Positions 1-8,986 of a stretch of DNA of 17,964 bases are shown here, one piece after another. Location of the stretch: positions 15,722 to 33,685 of the forward strand of contig PMAK01000027.1 of assembly GCA_003153655.1 (NCBI GenBank), written 5' to 3'. Every line of letters starts with the position of its first letter. Position 1 is the first letter of the stretch. The stretch comes from Phycisphaerales bacterium (lineage in GTDB: Bacteria; Planctomycetota; Phycisphaerae; Tepidisphaerales; Tepidisphaeraceae). The notes beneath the pieces are model-generated. The model was not told the DNA's origin. It ran no database searches and worked only from the letters and a program-made list of their open reading frames with translations. A program made the translations under genes and the position numbers.

Positions 1-237
1 ATTTCGATGTACCAGCCGATGGCCTATGTGAAGGTGCACCAACACAAGGTGCAGGAGCAGGTTTATCACGTGATCGAGGGCGAAGGCCTCATGCATATCG
101 ACGGCGAGGACCACGTCGTGCGCAAGCACGACTATATCTTCCTTCCGCCCGGCGTCGACCACTCGATTTCGAACACCGGACTGGTCGATCTCGTCTTCCT
201 CGTGGTCACCTCGCCGGTCAGCGACGAGACGGCGTAA
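1..237 (+). CDS. Cupin-domain protein, 3' part only
   Basis: The reading frame is open from the first base, so the gene very probably starts upstream of the window; the ATG at position 7 is unlikely to be the true start. The visible 78 or so residues are the core of a small beta-barrel cupin: a His-x-His motif (VHQHKVQEQVYHVIEGEG) followed by a Gly-rich turn, then the second conserved block PPGVDHSISNTG with another His. These His residues normally bind a divalent metal. Substrate cannot be told from the sequence; cupins of this size are sugar-isomerase-like, dioxygenase-like or sensory. The stop TAA lies one base from the stop of the convergent flavoprotein gene. Confidence 0.8.
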   Translation: MSMYQPMAYVKVHQHKVQEQVYHVIEGEGLMHIDGEDHVVRKHDYIFLPPGVDHSISNTGLVDLVFLVVTSPVSDETA

Positions 238-238
238 C

Positions 239-1741
239 TTACGGCGACTGCTTGGCGCGCTGGCTGGCGGTGGTGCCGGCGATCTTGCCGAATACGGCGC
301 CGTTCATCAGGCCGGTGCCGCCGGGATAGTTGAACCAGAAGATGCCGCCGACCAACTCGCCGGTGGCGAACAGGCCGGGGATGGTGCCGCCATCGCTATC
401 CATGACGCGCGCATTGGTGTCGATGCGCAGGCCGCCAAAAGTGAAGGTCAGCCCGCAGGTCACCGCATAGGCTTCGAATGGCGGCTCGTCGATCGTATTG
501 GCCCAGTTCGATTTCGGAATCGCCAGACCTCTGGTGCCGCGCCCGTCCTTGACGTTCGGGTCGAACGGCACCTCGGTCATCACCGCCTTGTTGTATTCCT
601 TGATGGTGGCCAGCGCCTTGGCGGCATCGACGTCTTCCATCTTCTCGACCAGCTCTTCCAACGTATTGGCGCGCACCTTGGTGACGCGCTTGATGCGGTA
701 CTCGTCACGCAGCATCGGGATGATCTTGTTGTCGAACACCTGATAGGCGAACTGCTTGGGCTGCATCAGGATGATGCGGCCGTTCTTGGCGTATGTGTAA
801 TTGCGGTAGTCGGAGCCTTCGTCGAGGAAGCGCTCGCCGTTGGCATTGATCATGATGCCCCACGGATAAGAGTGCTTCTGGAAGTTGTCGCCGACCGTCA
901 GATCGCCGGTCTCAGGCGCGTTGCGGTCCCAGGCCACCGCATGGCCGCCCGACCAGTTGCCGATCGGCTGCGCCCCGATCGCCAGCGCCATCTTGATGCC
1001 GTCGCCGGTGTTGAAGCGGGTACCGCGGATCTTGGCGAGTTCCCAGCCCGGTCCCAGATAGCGCGTGCGCATTTCGGCATCGGCCTGGAAGCCGCCCGAC
1101 GCCAACACCACGCATTTGGCTTTCACCTCGTGGGTCTTGCCTTCGTGCTTGACCTTGACGCCGTGAACGCCGTCGTCGTCGGCCAGCAGTTTGAAGGCGC
1201 GCGCGCCGTAGACGATGGTGACGTTGTTCTTGCGCGCGATCTTGGTGAGTGCGTCGACCAGGGCCGGCCCGCCGCCGACGGCTTCCACCGTCAGGCCGCC
1301 CCAGAACTTGAACATGCCGCCGATCTTGTAGGCCTGCCGCCCCCAGATCGGCATGAAACGCACGCCCTTGTCGCGCATCCACAGCATGGTCTCTTTGCTT
1401 TTCTTGATCAGGATTTCGCAAAGATCGGGGTCGGTGCGGTATTCGGTGATGCGGCCCATGTCGTCGAAGAATTTTTCCTCGGTGTAGGTGCCGAAGTCGG
1501 ACTTCGAGACTTCCTCGTCGGACAGATCGGGCATCAGCTTGCGCAGGTCCTCGACGCCGTCATAGACGCAGCGGAAGGCGCCGGCGGTGAACCGGCTGTT
1601 GCCGCCGGACTCCTCTTCCGGCGCGCGCTCCAGCACCAGCACCGAAACGCCCTGCTCGGCCGCGGCCAGCGCCGCGCAGAAGGCCGCATTGCCGCCACCG
1701 ACGACGATGACATCCGTGGATTGAGGTAACGCTGTGCTCAT
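239..1741 (-). CDS. tcuA: FAD-dependent dehydrogenase, TcuA (tricarballylate dehydrogenase) type
   Basis: 500 residues, a full-length member of the fumarate reductase/succinate dehydrogenase flavoprotein superfamily. The N-terminal dinucleotide-binding motif VVGGGNAAF lies at residues 13-21, followed by an ERAP segment typical of the strand that binds the FAD ribose. The C-terminal FAD-contact block includes GGLRID, then GLFATGELVGG and FNYPGGTGLMNGAVFG. The GGGNAA form and overall pattern fit TcuA, which oxidises tricarballylate to cis-aconitate in Salmonella. TcuA there is reoxidised by the Fe-S/heme protein TcuB; no tcuB or tcuC is visible here, so the real substrate may be another dicarboxylate or tricarboxylate. 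The start ATG follows only a weak ribosome site. The gene is convergent with the cupin gene and follows the SDR gene on the same strand after about 110 bp. Confidence 0.8.
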   Translation of the reverse strand: MSTALPQSTDVIVVGGGNAAFCAALAAAEQGVSVLVLERAPEEESGGNSRFTAGAFRCVYDGVEDLRKLMPDLSDEEVSKSDFGTYTEEKFFDDMGRITEYRTDPDLCEILIKKSKETMLWMRDKGVRFMPIWGRQAYKIGGMFKFWGGLTVEAVGGGPALVDALTKIARKNNVTIVYGARAFKLLADDDGVHGVKVKHEGKTHEVKAKCVVLASGGFQADAEMRTRYLGPGWELAKIRGTRFNTGDGIKMALAIGAQPIGNWSGGHAVAWDRNAPETGDLTVGDNFQKHSYPWGIMINANGERFLDEGSDYRNYTYAKNGRIILMQPKQFAYQVFDNKIIPMLRDEYRIKRVTKVRANTLEELVEKMEDVDAAKALATIKEYNKAVMTEVPFDPNVKDGRGTRGLAIPKSNWANTIDEPPFEAYAVTCGLTFTFGGLRIDTNARVMDSDGGTIPGLFATGELVGGIFWFNYPGGTGLMNGAVFGKIAGTTASQRAKQSP

Positions 1742-1851
1742 GCTGGACCCGGGCTAATTGGATTTATTGTTTCAGGGCCCGCTTCGTAGCGCGAGAGCAC
1801 GGCCTTTGGCAATGCGGGAGCGGCTCTCGCATAGCAGAACCGCCAAGCGCT

Positions 1852-2544
1852 TCAGAATTTTTCCACCCAGGGCCGCAGTTCGAGCTCCTGCGTCCAGGCG
1901 CTGCGCGGCTGGTTGAGCACGTGCAGGTAGGTGGCGGCGATGGCGTCGGGATCGAGCAGCGAATCCGGTTTATCCGCCGGTTCGGCGCGGCGCGCGCTGC
2001 GGATGCCGCCGTCGATGACGAAGTGCGCCACGTGAATGCCCTGCGGCGACAATTCGCGCGCCATGCTCTGCGCCAGCCCCCGCAGCGCGAATTTTCCCAT
2101 CGCGAAAGGCGCCGACTGGGCATAGCCCTTCACGGATGCCGAGGCGCCGGTGAATAGGATGGCGCCGTGGCCATTTGGCAGCATGCGGCGCGCCGCCGCG
2201 AGCCCGACCAGAAAAGCGCCATAGGCCGTGATCTCGATCGCCTTGGCGACTTCGACGGGATCGAGCTCAATGAAGGGCCCGCGCGTGCGATAGCTGGCGT
2301 TGTAAACGACGACGTCGGGCGTGAGCTTCGCCGCATCGAGATCGGCGAACAGCTTCTCGACTTCGTCGCGCTTGGCGGCGTCGCAGTTGAACGCCTTGGC
2401 GCCGGTCGCCTTGACGAATTCATCGAGCTTGGTGGCGGAACGCGTCGCAAGCGCGACCTTCATGCCGGCCGTGGCAAAGGCGCGCGCCAGCGAAGCCGAA
2501 AGGCCGGAGCCGGCGCCGACGATGAGAGCGGAGGTGTAATTCAT
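1852..2544 (-). CDS. SDR-family oxidoreductase lacking the catalytic Tyr
   Basis: 230 residues with a Rossmann fold. The glycine-rich cofactor loop GAGSGL is at residues 10-15 and the conserved NAS is at 82-84 (YNAS). The segment with the catalytic Ser is GASAS (133-137). The active-site position that is Tyr in YxxxK is Phe147, with Lys151 retained (FAMGK). I recall a classical SDR subgroup (SDR_c10 in CDD) described with exactly this Phe-for-Tyr exchange, so it is probably a family trait and not damage. Without the Tyr the usual proton relay is missing, so normal dehydrogenase activity is doubtful; ligand binding or a different reaction is possible. Substrate unknown. It lies between the TcuA-like and MccB-like genes on the same strand, but gaps of about 110 and 49 bp leave an operon uncertain. 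Confidence 0.8.
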   Translation of the reverse strand: MNYTSALIVGAGSGLSASLARAFATAGMKVALATRSATKLDEFVKATGAKAFNCDAAKRDEVEKLFADLDAAKLTPDVVVYNASYRTRGPFIELDPVEVAKAIEITAYGAFLVGLAAARRMLPNGHGAILFTGASASVKGYAQSAPFAMGKFALRGLAQSMARELSPQGIHVAHFVIDGGIRSARRAEPADKPDSLLDPDAIAATYLHVLNQPRSAWTQELELRPWVEKF

Positions 2545-2593
2545 CTGTATTTACACATCATTATTGGTCCATGACAGCGAACGCTCGCGTCCT

Positions 2594-4201
<1,608 letters not shown>

Positions 4202-4226
4202 CAGCCCCTCCCTCGTCTTTATCCTG

Positions 4227-4273
4227 GCGCATGATCTTATCCGAAAACCGGTTCCCACTTTTCGGGATCGCGC
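4227..4273. repeat. Dispersed palindromic repeat, copy 1
   Basis: Starts GCGCATGATC, then CCGAAAA, a central CCGGTTCCCAC and TTTTCGG, ending GATCGCGC. The inner arms CCGAAAA/TTTTCGG are exact; the outer right arm is diverged. The same element recurs at 8915-8986. Extragenic palindromes of this kind are common in Bradyrhizobium and relatives. This copy lies in the leader of the mccB gene, just upstream of its TTG start. Confidence 0.75.
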
Positions 4274-4345
4274 GCCGACCACAAGCGTGCCTTGGCGGAA
4301 CCCGGAACGCAATGGCGCGGGAACTGCGGCATTACCGTGATTTTC

Positions 4346-4370
4346 GGAACCAGCGCAACCCGGCCACGTT
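4346..4370 (+). promoter_or_regulatory. EcfG-type general-stress promoter
   Basis: GGAAC (4346-4350), 16 bases, CGTT (4367-4370). This matches the consensus GGAAC-N16/17-CGTT known for the EcfG sigma factor of alphaproteobacteria. It lies about 58 bp before the ATG of the DUF1236 gene, a normal distance. A second exact match precedes the CsbD gene. Confidence 0.65.
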
Positions 4371-4428
4371 CCCGTTAAGCACGCCACAACGTCAAGCACG
4401 TCGCGAGGTGCCCACAGGAGGATTCAAA

Positions 4429-5112
4429 ATGAGGAAAGCAAGATTGTTATCGACTGTTGCAGCGACGCTGCTGCTCACCATCGGCGTCGCATCGGCCCAG
4501 ACCATGAATAAGGACATGAATAAGGACGAAGCGGCGCCGAGCCGCGCGCCTGCCGCACAGCAGAAGGCGCCGGCCGAAAAGATAGCCCCAGGCATCAAGG
4601 CCGGAGAGCAGAAAGCCGGCGTGCAACGAAAGACGCCGGAGACGACAGGCCAGGCGCCAAACGCATCCGACGCCGACAAGACACGGGCCACCGACAAGGG
4701 CGGCATGGATAAGTCCACGGAGAAAGGACCGGCTGCCAAAGGCGCGTCCGACGCCAATGGCGGCGCCGATATGAAGTCTAAGGCCAACGACAGCGCTCAA
4801 GCTCCGGCCGGTGCGAAGTCGAGCCAGTCCACGACCGGCCAAGGTGCGGCGGCCGGCTCCGCCAAGCTTTCGACCGAACAGCGCAGCAAGATGACCACCA
4901 TCTTCAAGCAGCACAGGGTGAAACCGGCGCATCTGAACATTTCGGTACGCGCGGGAGCCCGCGTTCCGGATAGCGTCCACTTCTACCCGCTGCCGCGGGA
5001 GGTATTCGTGATCTATCCCGAGTGGCGCGGCTATGACTACATTATGGTCGGCGATGAGATCATCGTCCTCGACCCGCGCACGCACGAGATCGTCGCGATC
5101 CTCGACGCGTAA
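4429..5112 (+). CDS. Secreted DUF1236-domain protein
   Basis: 227 residues, three regions visible. Residues 1-24 are a Sec signal peptide (basic start, hydrophobic LLLTIGV core, ASAQ cleavage site). A long Ala/Lys/Gly/Asp-rich linker of low complexity follows, opening with a doubled MNKD (an exact 12-bp tandem repeat at 4504-4527). The C-terminal 60 or so residues match DUF1236 (VPDSVHFYPLPREVFVIYP, then IVLDPRTHEIVAIL), a small envelope domain common in Bradyrhizobium-like bacteria with no known biochemical role. The ATG at 4429 is chosen because AGGAGG lies 7 bases upstream and it begins the signal peptide; the upstream in-frame ATG at 4186 is rejected. The EcfG-type promoter upstream suggests general-stress control. 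Confidence 0.85.
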   Translation: MRKARLLSTVAATLLLTIGVASAQTMNKDMNKDEAAPSRAPAAQQKAPAEKIAPGIKAGEQKAGVQRKTPETTGQAPNASDADKTRATDKGGMDKSTEKGPAAKGASDANGGADMKSKANDSAQAPAGAKSSQSTTGQGAAAGSAKLSTEQRSKMTTIFKQHRVKPAHLNISVRAGARVPDSVHFYPLPREVFVIYPEWRGYDYIMVGDEIIVLDPRTHEIVAILDA

Positions 5113-5137
5113 TCGGCGCAATCGAGATATCGCGGAG

Positions 5138-5163
5138 CGGCCGGGAACTTTCCCGGCCGTTTT
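5138..5163 (+). terminator. Rho-independent terminator after DUF1236 gene
   Basis: Perfect 10-bp stem CGGCCGGGAA/TTCCCGGCCG around CT (in practice a slightly shorter stem with a larger loop), followed by TTTT. It starts 26 bp after the DUF1236 stop. Confidence 0.8.
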
Positions 5164-5189
5164 GCGCGATATTGCACGCTTTTTCCCAT

Positions 5190-5215
5190 GGAACGTTCAT
5201 GGGCGTTCATTCGTT
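5190..5215 (+). promoter_or_regulatory. EcfG-type general-stress promoter
   Basis: GGAAC (5190-5194), 17 bases, CGTT (5212-5215), again matching the EcfG consensus exactly. It lies between the terminator of the DUF1236 gene and the CsbD gene, whose ATG is about 41 bp further on, so the CsbD gene has its own stress promoter. Confidence 0.7.
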
Positions 5216-5256
5216 ATCGTTTCGAGTTCGCCATCCCACAGCGAAAGGACAAGCAA

Positions 5257-5439
5257 ATGAACAAAGATCGTATCGAAGGCTCGGTCGAACAGGCCAAGGG
5301 TAAAGTGAGGGAAGTCGCGGGCAAGGTCACCGGCGATTCCAAGCTCGAGACCGAAGGCAAAGTGCAGCAGACCGCCGGCAAGATTCAGAACGCCGTGGGC
5401 GGCTTCAAGGACGCGGTCAAGGAAGCCGTCAAGAACTGA
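5257..5439 (+). CDS. CsbD-family stress protein
   Basis: 60 residues, highly charged, with the CsbD pattern MNKDRIEGSVEQAKGKVREV followed by Lys/Gly-rich helical repeats (GKVTGDSKLETEGKVQQTAGKIQ). CsbD-like proteins are small, very hydrophilic, abundant under general stress, and of unknown mechanism. The ATG follows a GAAAGGA ribosome site at a good distance. An EcfG-type promoter precedes it and a strong terminator follows it, so it forms a single-gene unit. The longer in-frame start at 5188 would run through the promoter and is rejected. Confidence 0.92.
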   Translation: MNKDRIEGSVEQAKGKVREVAGKVTGDSKLETEGKVQQTAGKIQNAVGGFKDAVKEAVKN

Positions 5440-5469
5440 CTTCCGGCGGCCTCCGCGGCCTGAACTTCA

Positions 5470-5496
5470 AAAACCCGGCGCCTGCGCCGGGTTTTT
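5470..5496 (+). terminator. Rho-independent terminator after csbD-like gene
   Basis: Perfect 12-bp inverted repeat AAAACCCGGCGC/GCGCCGGGTTTT with CT between the arms, ending in TTTTT. It is symmetrical enough to work in both directions. Confidence 0.9.
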
Positions 5497-5530
5497 GCCG
5501 TTCGAGATTTCGTTCTACACTGGCCTCCCA

Positions 5531-5956
5531 ATGACGGGGGCAATCATGCACGCGCCGGACGACTACAAAGATCTCAAGCTCAAGCTCGACGGCCTGGTGC
5601 CCGCGGGCCACGGCTTCCACCGCAACCTGCTGCTCGACACGCTTTACGCTTCCCTGCCACGCGACCCGCAGGTGAAGGTGCAAATCTACAACGCCGAAAT
5701 CGTGCCTGGCGGCTACACCAATTGGCATTGCCACAACGGCGCGGCGTTTTTCGTCGCGCTGCAGGGCCTGTTCGAGGCCCATTTCCAGGAAGGCGTCCTG
5801 GTCAAGGCCAAGGCCGGCGAGTGCTATTCCGAACCGATCGCCAAATTCCACCGCGGGCACAACCCGCACCCGGAACTGCCCTATCTGTGCATCGGCCTGT
5901 GCTTCACCTCGCCCGACCGCGAGCACGTGACCAATTCGATCGAGCGTCCGTGGTGA
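5531..5956 (+). CDS. Cupin-domain protein
   Basis: About 141 residues. The single cupin core shows motif 1, GGYTNWHCHNGAAFFVALQG (His-x-His metal ligands), and motif 2, AGECYSEPIAKFHRGHNPHP, with further His residues. Function unknown. The frame is open back to a TTG at 5495, but that lies inside the terminator stem, so it cannot be the start. ATG at 5531 or ATG at 5546 (with GGGGG 7 bases before it) are the real options. The gene is convergent with the GST gene, 7 bp between stops. Confidence 0.75.
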   Translation: MTGAIMHAPDDYKDLKLKLDGLVPAGHGFHRNLLLDTLYASLPRDPQVKVQIYNAEIVPGGYTNWHCHNGAAFFVALQGLFEAHFQEGVLVKAKAGECYSEPIAKFHRGHNPHPELPYLCIGLCFTSPDREHVTNSIERPW

Positions 5957-5963
5957 GCTACGT

Positions 5964-6647
5964 CTAGGCGCGCACTTCCCCGCGCACCAGCGGCCAGTCC
6001 GGTTCGTTGCCTTGCATGATCCAAGGCTCCTTCAGCCCGGCCGCGCGCCACTCAGCGAAGGCCGGCAGGGCCAGGACGGCGTCGATATAACGCTGCGAAA
6101 CCTCGCTCACCTTGAGAACGTAGCTGTGCAGGCGCGACGCGACCGGCGCATACATCGCGTCCGCCGCGCCAAAGGCGCCGAACAGGAACGGCCCATTCTG
6201 CCCGAAGCGCGCGCGGCACTCGCTCCAAAGCGCGTCGATACGCCGCACATTATCCAAGACCTCCTGCGGCTGCGGGCGGGTCTTTACCGGCAGCCACAAA
6301 TTCATCGGACAGTTCTTGCGCAGGGCCTGGAAGCCGGCATGCATCTCGGTCGCCACCGCGCGGGCATGACTGCGCGCGTGGGCGTCCGCCGGCCACAGAC
6401 CCGCCTTGGGGAAGCTTTCCGCCAAATATTCGAGAATAGCGAGCGATTCCCAGATGTGCCGGTCGCCGTCGATCAGCACCGGCACCTTGCCGACCGGCGA
6501 ATATTTCAGGACCTGCTCGCGGCTGCCCGGTTCGTAGAGCGGGATCACCTGCTCGTCGAACGCGATGCCGGCGACCTTCATGGCGATCCACGGCCGCAGC
6601 GACCAGGAGGAATAGTTCTTGTTGCCGATGATCAGCGTGAGCGCCAT
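5964..6647 (-). CDS. Glutathione S-transferase family protein
   Basis: 227 residues, normal for soluble GSTs. The N-terminal thioredoxin-like domain begins MALTLIIGNKNYSSWSLRPW, where the Ser pair near residues 13-14 is the likely thiolate-stabilising site. The cis-Pro is in GKVPVLID, and the glutathione gamma-glutamyl contact is in WESLAILEYLAE. The all-helical C-terminal domain ends AEWRAAGLKEPWIMQGNEPDWP. The longer frame to 7124 runs through the rhodanese gene in another frame and is rejected. The start lies 7 bp after the rhodanese stop, so the two are probably co-transcribed, rhodanese first. A thiol-handling or detoxification role is likely; substrate unknown. Confidence 0.87.
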   Translation of the reverse strand: MALTLIIGNKNYSSWSLRPWIAMKVAGIAFDEQVIPLYEPGSREQVLKYSPVGKVPVLIDGDRHIWESLAILEYLAESFPKAGLWPADAHARSHARAVATEMHAGFQALRKNCPMNLWLPVKTRPQPQEVLDNVRRIDALWSECRARFGQNGPFLFGAFGAADAMYAPVASRLHSYVLKVSEVSQRYIDAVLALPAFAEWRAAGLKEPWIMQGNEPDWPLVRGEVRA

Positions 6648-6654
6648 CGCTCTC

Positions 6655-7080
6655 TCACGCTTTCTTCTGCTCACCCGGCGCGACTTCCGGCAGCTCGACC
6701 GGCCCGCCTGCCTGCTTCCAGGCGCCGAAGCCGCCCTTGATATGGGCGACCGGCTTGAGCCCCATGCGCTGCGCGGTCTGCGCGGCCAGCGCCGAGCGCA
6801 AGCCGCCGGCGCAGAAGAACACGAACTTCTTGTCCTGGGCGAACAGCGGCTTGTGATAGGGGCTCTGCGGATCGATCCAGAATTCCAGCATGCCGCGCGG
6901 GCAGTGCGTGGCGCCGGGCAACCTGCCGTCGCGCGCCAATTCGCGGATATCGCGGATGTCGACCAGCACCACATCGTCGCGGCCGACGAGCTTGATCGCC
7001 TCCTCGGTCGGCAGCGTCTCGACTTCGCTATTGGCGGCGTCCACCAGGGCGCGGTACCCGGTGGTGATGTTTTGCGGCAT
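6655..7080 (-). CDS. Rhodanese-domain sulfurtransferase
   Basis: 141 residues, one rhodanese domain. The conserved VVLVDIRD lies at residues 37-44 and the active-site loop CAGGLRS at 90-96, with Cys90 as the persulfide-carrying residue. The closing block is HIKGGFGAWKQAGG. I chose the ATG at 7080 because AAAGGAG precedes it at good spacing; the upstream start at 7128 adds 16 residues unlike the family. Single-domain rhodaneses move sulfane sulfur to thiol acceptors. It is the first gene of a two-gene unit with the GST gene. Confidence 0.87.
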   Translation of the reverse strand: MPQNITTGYRALVDAANSEVETLPTEEAIKLVGRDDVVLVDIRDIRELARDGRLPGATHCPRGMLEFWIDPQSPYHKPLFAQDKKFVFFCAGGLRSALAAQTAQRMGLKPVAHIKGGFGAWKQAGGPVELPEVAPGEQKKA

Positions 7081-7185
7081 GGGGCGCTCCTTTCCCGTAA
7101 CGATGACAGAGCCGCGCCGCCCACTCAAGCTTGCGGTTGAATAGCCCGTGGCAAGCGGGCACGATGCGTCTTCGGAGTCGCGCCC

Positions 7186-7893
7186 ATGGCGGCCTTCACC
7201 CTGCCGGACCTGCTAGCCTTCGCCTGGTTCATCGGCGTCTGGCTCGGCTATTCGCTGCTGATCGAGAACACCGCCAAGGGCCGCAGCGGCCTCAACGCGA
7301 TGATGAACCTCTATCGCGACGAATGGATGGAGCGCCTACTCGCGCGCGAGATTCGCATGGTGGATGCCCAGGTTACTGCCGCGCTGCAAAACGGCACGGC
7401 GTTCTTCGCCTCCACCAGCCTGATCGCCATCGGCGGCACGCTCACGTTGTTGCGCTCGACCGAGCAGATCTTGACCGTTGTGGCGGCGCTGCCGTTCGGT
7501 GTCGCGCCGTCGCCGGAATTGTGGGAGCTGAAGATGATAGGCCTCGCCGTCATCTTCGTTTATGCCTTCTTCAAATTCGCCTGGTCGTACCGGTTGTTCA
7601 ATTATTTTGCCATTATGGTCGGCGCGGCACCGCCGCCGGAGCAAAAAGACACTGCGGAAGCGCAAGACTTCGCGCATCGCGCCGCGCGGCTGTGTGCCGA
7701 TGCCGGCCGCCATTTCAACCGCGGCCAGCGCGCCTTCTTTTTCGCGCTCGGTTATCTCGGCTGGTTCTTAGGGCCGCTTCCGCTGGCGCTCACTACCAGC
7801 GGCATCGTGATCGTGATGTGGCGGCGGCAATTTGCCTCCGACGCGCGTTTGGCGTTTTCGCAAACGCCGCCGGCGGATCCGGCCCCGACTTGA
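7186..7893 (+). CDS. DUF599 integral membrane protein
   Basis: 235 residues with about four hydrophobic segments: near residues 8-25 (LLAFAWFIGVWLGYSLLI), 65-85, 108-130 (MIGLAVIFVYAFFKF) and 185-210 (AFFFALGYLGWFLGPLPLAL). The conserved soluble part NAMMNLYRDEWMERLLARE and the pattern AFFASTSLIAIGG are those of DUF599, a family of unknown function common in alphaproteobacteria. The ATG is preceded by GGAG. The deaminase pseudogene starts 12 bp downstream on the same strand, so they may share a transcript. Confidence 0.82.
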   Translation: MAAFTLPDLLAFAWFIGVWLGYSLLIENTAKGRSGLNAMMNLYRDEWMERLLAREIRMVDAQVTAALQNGTAFFASTSLIAIGGTLTLLRSTEQILTVVAALPFGVAPSPELWELKMIGLAVIFVYAFFKFAWSYRLFNYFAIMVGAAPPPEQKDTAEAQDFAHRAARLCADAGRHFNRGQRAFFFALGYLGWFLGPLPLALTTSGIVIVMWRRQFASDARLAFSQTPPADPAPT

Positions 7894-7905
7894 CGAGCTG
7901 CAAAG

Positions 7906-8616
7906 ATGCTCAATCCAGACACTAAGACGAGCGACGAGGACATGATGCGGCGTTGCTTTGCGCTGGCGGAAAAATCGGCCGAACAGGGCGAATATCCCTA
8001 GGCCGCCGTCATCGTGCGCAAAGGCGTTATCGTGGCCGAAAGCATCAACAAGATCGCGCATGACCGCGACGTCACCCGCCACGCCGAATTGGTGGCGATT
8101 TGCGAGGCGCAAGCGACGCTCGGCGGAACCGATCTTGCCGACTGCACCATCTACACGAAAATGGAGCCGTGCGCCTTTTGCAGCTACGCGATCCGCGAGA
8201 GCCGTATCGCCAGAGTGGTCTTTTCCCTGCGCTCGCCGATCATGGGCGGCGCCTCGCGCTGGAATATCTTGGGCGATCGCACGCTGTCGGACTCGATGCC
8301 GGAAATATTCGCGCCGCCGCCCGTTCTGGTGGCGGAATTGCTGGGTGAGGAAGGCGACGCCGCGCTAGGGAAAAGCGCGCCAATCGCGTGGCGCATCTTG
8401 CGGGCACGCGGGCTACTAGCAACGCCTTCGCCGCACGGCGCGGTCGTCGATCCCGCTCACGCCGGCGCGGTCCCACGCAAGCGCGGATCGGCCGGCGCGC
8501 CGGAATGGCTGATGCGAATGCTGCGCAGGAATTTCTTCGATCGCTTCGGGCGCGGCAATGCCGCGCGCCGAAAAAGCGGGCCGCGTGCCGGCAATGGCGT
8601 TAAGCCATCCCCATGA
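7906..8616 (+). pseudogene. Nucleoside/cytidine deaminase-like gene with an in-frame amber stop
   Basis: Reading from ATG 7906, codon 32 is TAG (7999-8001) inside the first conserved strand (GEYP-stop-AAVIV), where relatives usually have an aromatic residue. The same frame continues undamaged and keeps the full zinc site: HAE in TRHAELVAI, then PCAFC in MEPCAFCSYAI, followed by MGGASRWNILGD. This is the deaminase fold of the TadA/guanine deaminase group. Tyr or Trp to TAG needs one base change; Phe needs two. Because everything after the stop looks functional, the mutation is very recent, is a sequencing error, or translation restarts at GTG 8014. The C-terminus beyond about residue 170 is Arg/Gly/Pro-rich and may be read-through past a lost original stop. 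Confidence 0.75.
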
Positions 8617-8767
8617 CGACGGCGATCAGCGCCACCACCAACACCGCGAGGCTTGCGGCAACGACGGTGACGACGCGCTCGGCCCAATGCGGATAGCGCG
8701 CCGCAAGCCGGTCCGCCGCCGATTGGTTCAGCACGTCGGCACGACGGATATGAACATGCATAGTCAT
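8600..8767 (-). CDS. Small single-pass membrane protein, unknown
   Basis: 55 residues. The N-terminal half is polar and basic (RRADVLNQSAADRLAARYPHWAERV) and the C-terminal half is one hydrophobic helix of about 20 residues (VVAASLAVLVVALIAVVMGMA). The ATG at 8767 has AAGGGG upstream at fitting distance; a second ATG two codons later is also possible. I do not recognise a family. The last 17 bp overlap, tail to tail, the doubtful C-terminal extension of the deaminase pseudogene. The peptide pattern (soluble then transmembrane) supports coding, but the gene is short. Confidence 0.5.
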   Translation of the reverse strand: MTMHVHIRRADVLNQSAADRLAARYPHWAERVVTVVAASLAVLVVALIAVVMGMA

Positions 8768-8914
8768 AGGCAGCCCCTTATTGAAGGCATCGCGTCGCCG
8801 CGATGACGCACGAGTACGCAAACGCGAACCCCGGCTGCGAATCGCCCATGACAGGATAATGATACCATAGTTTTATGAACGGCCCGTCGGCGCGGGCTAA
8901 GCGGCATTTTAATG

Positions 8915-8986
8915 GCGCATGATCTTTTCCGAAAACCGGTTCCCATCCCCGATCAAGTCGAGGACATGCTTTTCGGGATCATGCGC
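8915..8986. repeat. Dispersed palindromic repeat, copy 2 (complete)
   Basis: Outer arms GCGCATGATC and GATCATGCGC are exact inverted copies, and inner arms CCGAAAA/TTTTCGG are exact. The centre holds CCGGTTCCCAT plus an insert absent from copy 1 at 4227-4273. The right end touches the stop codon of the RraA-like gene, where it may also end transcripts. Confidence 0.8.

Noticed and set aside
872..1729. Long plus-strand open frame opposite the TcuA-like gene
   Set aside because: Antisense shadow of a GC-rich gene; composition is His/Ala/Arg-rich with no family pattern.
1812..1832. Hairpin ATGCGGGAG/CTCTCGCAT between the SDR and TcuA-like genes
   Set aside because: Contains a G-T pair and lacks a T-run on either strand; too weak to call a terminator.
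4202..4399. N-terminal extension of MccB
   Set aside because: It translates the dispersed palindrome and gives a protein longer than the family; TTG 4201 has the ribosome site.
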